NCBI RefSeq assembly: GCF_041949975.1
Contig: NZ_JBHFQG010000003.1
Location: 62,001 to 126,000, forward strand
Reading direction: 5' to 3'
DNA: 64,000 bases
DNA from: Alteribacillus sp041949975
GTDB taxonomy: Bacteria; Bacillota; Bacilli; Bacillales; Marinococcaceae
Within the stretch, counting starts at the first letter, position 1, and each line of letters begins with the position of its first letter. Shown one piece after another: positions 61,021-64,000 of the stretch. The position numbers were made by a program, and so were the translations under genes. The notes under the pieces were generated by a model. It saw only the letters and a program-made list of their open reading frames with translations. It had not been told where the DNA came from and searched no databases.

Positions 61021-61133
61021 GTGAGACGCAGGGGATATGGACCTCTCCTTATTCTATTGCCTAAATCTTTGCGTTGTAATCCCAACCAGTCCATCCTGCT
61101 GTATGGACAACTATCCAAATCCCCTCACCTCAC
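61021..61133 (-). ncRNA. Structured leader segment before mgtE, class not recognised
   Basis: Closing helices pair GTGAG (61133-61129 on the minus strand) with CTCAC (61025-61021), and AGGGGAT with ATCCCCT (61119-61125 with 61030-61036). An inner hairpin GTCCAT/ATGGAC (61089-61108) with an eight-base loop lies between. It ends about 50 bases before the mgtE start and would be in its mRNA. It does not look like the M-box, yybP-ykoY or ydaO classes. Confidence 0.45.
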
Positions 61134-61183
61134 TTTGTAATATAGGATGTGCTAACTGACGATTAGGTGTTGCAAAAAAAAAG

Positions 61184-61500
61184 AAAAGCGCAAGCGCCCT
61201 GGTTTAAATGATGTTCGGCTAACATTAGTGAACTTCTACTAAATTCGCACAAGTCGACGCACAGGACGTACTAATGTCGCCAATGCCACAGGACGTGGCG
61301 TTTTTGGCGACGAAAGTGCAACGTAGAAGTCACCACTTCCCCTGTGGAAATACGTCCTGTGACAACGTCGAACTGCTTTGTACAGGAAGTACTGATTTCT
61401 GCGTTGTGAACAGGACGTTCACATTTTTAGCAGAAGTTCCTAATTAACTTGGGCCTCCGAGACGCTGGGCGCTGAAGCTGGACATCAAAGCGCAAAATTA
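61184..61500 (+). repeat. Dispersed hairpin repeat, copy D (long form)
   Basis: Begins AAAAGCGCAAGCGCCCTGG and ends CGCTGGGCGCTGAAGCTGGA. The interior, longer than in other copies, holds several complementary blocks (CCACAGGACG, GTCCTGTG). It lacks the DnaA-box-like tail. Together with copy E it separates mgtE from its riboswitch. Confidence 0.7.
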
Positions 61501-61509
61501 TATACCTTA

Positions 61510-61692
61510 GAACAAAAGTGCAAGCGCCCTGGTAAGCCTCGACAGGTAAATGTTCTCCAGGCAATAAAGGCGCTCTTTCCTTTAATGACTGGAGGTTATT
61601 TAACCCCGAGAGTCTGGGCGCTGAAGTTGGACGCTAATCAAACAGTAGGGAGATAGTTATTCACAATTCGAAAAATATAATTTCCTAAACAA
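61510..61692 (+). repeat. Dispersed hairpin repeat, copy E, with DnaA-box-like 9-mer
   Basis: Starts AACAAAAGTGCAAGCGCCCT. The inner hairpin is imperfect (AATAAAGGC...CCTTTAATGACTGG). After GGGCGCTGAAGTTGGACGC the tail has TTATTCACA at 61657-61665. Confidence 0.7.
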
Positions 61693-61920
61693 CAAAAAAA
61701 GCACGCCCTCTTGAGATGAAAGGGCGTGCTGTTTCCTGACAAAGGCATGACCATACACGTCCCCATTCGTAGAGCTTTAGCACTGTACGGCATAGGGCCA
61801 GGTCCAGCTGCATTAAAAACCACCTTATATCGATGGTTTCTGTTGACCCATTGGCGTCTTTGGACATTTTTGGGCAGCAGCGTTTCTCCGTACAGGAGCC
61901 TCACCTAACGAGGTTACTTC
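61693..61920 (-). promoter_or_regulatory. M-box (ykoK-type) Mg2+ riboswitch with terminator
   Basis: The minus strand shows conserved M-box blocks in order: GTTAGGTGAGGCTCCT (61909-61894), GCTGCTGCCC (61881-61872), ACGCCAATGGGTCAACAG, ATAAGGTGGTTTTTAATGCA, and GTGCTAAAGCTCTACG. They are followed by the expression-platform terminator GCACGCCCT/AGGGCGTGC (61729-61701) and TTTTTTTG. With high Mg2+ the terminator forms and stops transcription. The only downstream gene in this direction is mgtE, about 720 bases on, across repeat copies E and D. No frame reading through it is a real gene. Confidence 0.9.
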
Positions 61921-62000
61921 TAAATAGTACATGGTAGAATATAACGCCAACGAAGTGTATATGTCAATTACCTGATGGTTAATTTTTTTAAAGATACTAT

Positions 62001-63176
62001 TTAAGTACCAGGCACCCTCACTTTCTCTGGTTTCTTTTTCTTTCCGTAAACCTTTGTTGTCATAGCCGGTGCGTAAAGGAACAATAATATCCCAATGCAT
62101 GTTGATAAGAGTATAAAGATACTGCTGAAAGCCATGATTTCTGCCGCAGCAAGACTGGCAATAATAATAGAGAACTCGCCTCTTTGGGTAAAAGACAGGC
62201 CGGCTCGAAAAGACACCCTGGCTGACAAACCATACATCCTTCCCCCAGCCATTCCAACAAGAAGCTTGGCCAAAACAGACCAAATAATAAGCACGGTTAA
62301 AAGCCATGGCCAGGAAATCCCATTTCCAATCTCTATCTGTGTTCCGAACCAAAGAAAAAACAACGGCAGCGTCAATTCACGAACCGGTAATACGAGCGGT
62401 TCCATCTTGCTGCTTTTTCTAGCTTCAGCCAGCATAATACCTGCAAGAAAAGCTCCCAGTACTTCTGATAAATCCAAATTAATAGCAAGACCGCTGTAAG
62501 TAAAAGCAATTCCTATAATAAGTAAATGAAAGATATCCGATCCGGCGTTTCGTTCTATAAACCTCGAAAGCTTAGAAAATAGGAATCGTCCCAATAACAC
62601 AGCACAAATGATAAGAAGAACTACTTTCCCAAGCAGCCAGGCAAATTCCAGTCCACTTAAGCCTTCTCCAGCACTAAGACCCGCTAGAACGGCTACCATA
62701 ATGGGAGCGGCTAAATCTTCAAAAATAAGCACACCAAGTAAAAATTCCGACTCCGGATTTGCCGTACGTTTTGTATTTTCCATCATTTTCATGGTGATCG
62801 ATGAGCTGGTCGCATATAATACCCCGCCTATAAAAAGAGCAGATAACGCATCCAGGCCAAATAGCACACCTATCATTACCGATAATACAAAATTTAAAAA
62901 CAGATCAAGCGTGCCGGCCGGTGTCACTCTTTTTGCGATCCCAGCCAGCTGCTTGATCGGAAATTCCATCCCAAGCATAAAAAATAAAAGCACAATTCCG
63001 ATTTCTCCAGCAAAATATAAAATTTCCGAATCGGCTAACAGGCCGCCTACTGCGATACCTACAATAATAAATAATATGACATCAGGGATTTTCGACCTCA
63101 AGCCAATAAATCCGATGGCAAACATCGCTAGAAGAATAAGCCCTGCCGCGAATAATTCTGGCACATGAGCTTCCAC
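62001..63176 (-). CDS. khtU: K+(cation)/H+ antiporter, KhtU/CPA2 type
   Basis: 391 residues, about 12 helices of the monovalent cation:proton antiporter-2 fold. Landmarks: SKIPDVILFIIVGIAVGGLL, GEIGIVLLFFMLGMEFPIKQ, DLFLNFVLSVMIGVLFGLDA, GVLIFEDLAAPIMVAVLAG with the ion-binding Asp, VLGAFLAGIMLAEA and SFTQRGEFSIIIASLAA. No C-terminal TrkA domain is fused; the regulatory protein is separate (next upstream gene, KhtT), the arrangement of Bacillus KhtTU. It exports K+ at alkaline pH or high K+. The ATG lies three bases after the khtT stop. Confidence 0.9.
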   Translation of the reverse strand: MEAHVPELFAAGLILLAMFAIGFIGLRSKIPDVILFIIVGIAVGGLLADSEILYFAGEIGIVLLFFMLGMEFPIKQLAGIAKRVTPAGTLDLFLNFVLSVMIGVLFGLDALSALFIGGVLYATSSSITMKMMENTKRTANPESEFLLGVLIFEDLAAPIMVAVLAGLSAGEGLSGLEFAWLLGKVVLLIICAVLLGRFLFSKLSRFIERNAGSDIFHLLIIGIAFTYSGLAINLDLSEVLGAFLAGIMLAEARKSSKMEPLVLPVRELTLPLFFLWFGTQIEIGNGISWPWLLTVLIIWSVLAKLLVGMAGGRMYGLSARVSFRAGLSFTQRGEFSIIIASLAAAEIMAFSSIFILLSTCIGILLFLYAPAMTTKVYGKKKKPEKVRVPGT

Positions 63177-63179
63177 TCT

Positions 63180-63671
63180 TTAGTTCGCCTCCCCCTCTGC
63201 TAAATCCTCAAATTCTGAAATCTGGCTGCTTTTCCCCACAACCATTACAGTATCTCCTACCTGAAGTGTCTCCTTCACCCCTGGACTGGCGATAACTTCA
63301 TCATCGCGAAATATACCGACAATGGAAACCCCTGTTTTTTTTCTTACTTCCGCTTCACCAATTGTTTTGCCGGCAAAGGTAGTGCCTTCTTTTAAACTTA
63401 CCCATTCTACTACAATTTTGCTTCTGAATAATTTCATTTTGTCGCTGTCCACTGGCTGGAAGACAGCACCTAGTAATTGAGCTCCTAATTCACGAGTTTC
63501 ATCTGACGTAAGTTCCATGGAAAAATCCGCCTCATCTTCATCCGGGTCTGTAAAAAAGTATAGTTCCCGCTTACCCGTGTGATGAGTAACAAGAACTACC
63601 ATGCTTCCTTCTGCTGTTAAAAACGACATTTTCTTGCCGATTCCTGGTAAGTCTGCCATTTTGACTTCCAC
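63180..63671 (-). CDS. khtT: KhtT, regulatory subunit of the K+/H+ antiporter
   Basis: 163 residues from a GTG at 63671 with GGGAGAG six bases upstream; longer in-frame starts lack a site. The N-terminal half (MADLPGIGKKMSFLTAEGSM then VVLVTHHTGKRELYFFTDPD) and the C-terminal TrkA_C domain (GTTFAGKTIGEAEVRKKTGV, VQVGDTVMVVGKSSQISEFE-like end) match Bacillus KhtT, whose TrkA_C dimer binds c-di-AMP and controls KhtU. Translationally close to khtU. The small khtS gene seen in some bacilli is not present. Confidence 0.88.
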   Translation of the reverse strand: MEVKMADLPGIGKKMSFLTAEGSMVVLVTHHTGKRELYFFTDPDEDEADFSMELTSDETRELGAQLLGAVFQPVDSDKMKLFRSKIVVEWVSLKEGTTFAGKTIGEAEVRKKTGVSIVGIFRDDEVIASPGVKETLQVGDTVMVVGKSSQISEFEDLAEGEAN

Positions 63672-63835
63672 AAAACTCTCTCCCTTTTTCTCTGTCATTT
63701 TTCTTTTATTGTAAAGCAGTTTATGCTTTCTGAACAGAAAGCACCACCCGGCCATCGTTCATAATTTTTCAGGAGAATGCCATCGCTTTTAGCTTGTAAA
63801 ATACATGCTTTTCTCCTAAAGTAATTCATGGATAA

Positions 63836-63865
63836 TGAAAAGCGCAAGCACTCTTGCTCTTTCGA
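63836..63865 (+). repeat. Short 5' fragment of the GCGCAAGC dispersed repeat
   Basis: GAAAAGCGCAAGCACTCTTGCTCTTT matches the left end of the repeat family, then diverges; the short GCAAGC...GCTTGC-like pairing remains. Confidence 0.4.
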
Positions 63866-63905
63866 ATCTCTAAATCATACATATATTTCACTAGGAGGAA
63901 ACAAC

Positions 63906-64000
63906 ATGGAAAAAGATTATACGTTTAAACCGCCCCAAAAACTATCGAAATGGGTAATCACTTTTATCGTTATCTGTCTTGTATTTTCTATTGCTTCTAT
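63906..64000 (+). CDS. Start of a membrane protein gene (partial)
   Basis: ATG at 63906 with AGGAGG eight bases upstream. The visible residues, MEKDYTFKPPQKLSKWVITF then IVICLVFSIAS, give a short charged N-terminus and one hydrophobic helix; the rest lies beyond the window. Family unknown. Confidence 0.65.
   Translation, partial: MEKDYTFKPPQKLSKWVITFIVICLVFSIAS

Noticed and set aside
61638..61904. Minus-strand open frames of 60-90 codons over the M-box
   Set aside because: They overlie conserved riboswitch blocks and its terminator, have no ribosome binding site, and their codons are explained by RNA conservation.
1..64000. CRISPR arrays, tRNA, rRNA, prophage or complete IS elements
   Set aside because: No regularly spaced identical repeats with unique spacers, no tRNA/rRNA-like conserved segments and no transposase or phage structural frames were found by reading.

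Overview
The window is a stretch of chromosome from a low-GC Gram-positive, most likely a salt- or alkali-adapted member of the Bacillaceae. The evidence is AGGAGG-type ribosome binding sites, frequent TTG and GTG starts, TTGACA/TATAAT promoters, and Bacillus-type gene families (YfhD, YtxG/YtxH, IDEAL domain, KhtT/KhtU, YhjD-like, NsrR/Hmp, caa3 oxidase ctaCDE, queCDEF). A betaine/choline-type BCCT transporter, a KtrA-like potassium channel regulator and a KhtTU-type K+/H+ antiporter fit osmotic stress. I saw no rRNA, tRNA, CRISPR array, phage or intact insertion sequence.

Layout. 1-8.5 kb: a lipoprotein binding protein running off the left edge, a B12-binding radical SAM protein, a small heat-shock protein, and small accessory genes including a secreted-protein/membrane-protein pair (5469-6653). 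8.6-18.3 kb: stress and efflux genes (SDR, GNAT, DJ-1, MFS, ACR3/BASS-like) mixed with many broken genes. 18.5-28.3 kb: a seven-gene minus-strand operon (biotin carboxylase, TetR regulator, biotin carrier, carboxyltransferase, both methylmalonyl-CoA mutase subunits, MeaB) that should convert propionyl-CoA to succinyl-CoA. It starts at a near-consensus promoter with a TetR-type palindrome. 28.5-31.4 kb: an amidinotransferase-fold hydrolase, a pterin dehydratase and a ytxGH-like operon. 31.5-35.1 kb: ctaC-ctaD-ctaE. 35.9-40.7 kb: a divergent, Fur-box-controlled siderophore uptake locus ending in a ruined FhuF-type reductase. 41-43.4 kb: queC-queD-queE-queF for preQ1. 44.6-48.7 kb: acetyl-CoA synthetase, dCTP deaminase and a lipid/polysaccharide flippase. 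49-54 kb: repeats, KtrA-like protein and the BCCT transporter. 54-58.4 kb: a broken phospholipase-D-type gene, flavohemoprotein Hmp with divergent NsrR, and an MBL-fold hydrolase. 58.7-64 kb: mgtE with a distant M-box Mg2+ riboswitch, khtU-khtT, and mosaic dispersed repeats.

Two themes stand out. First, gene decay is heavy: about a dozen genes carry frameshifts, in-frame stops or deletions (isochorismatase-type hydrolase, FhuF-like reductase, EAL-domain protein, phospholipase-D-type synthase, three lipoprotein or DUF3139-like genes, remnants of a TRAP binding protein and a sugar acetyltransferase). The long metabolic operons are intact. Second, several repeat families fill the intergenic spaces. 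Three copies of one family carry DnaA-box-like 9-mers, and two copies lie between the M-box riboswitch and mgtE, giving an inferred leader of about 0.9 kb that also contains a second, unrecognised structured segment.

All family calls come from reading motifs by eye. No searches were run, so names for small or unfamiliar proteins are tentative.
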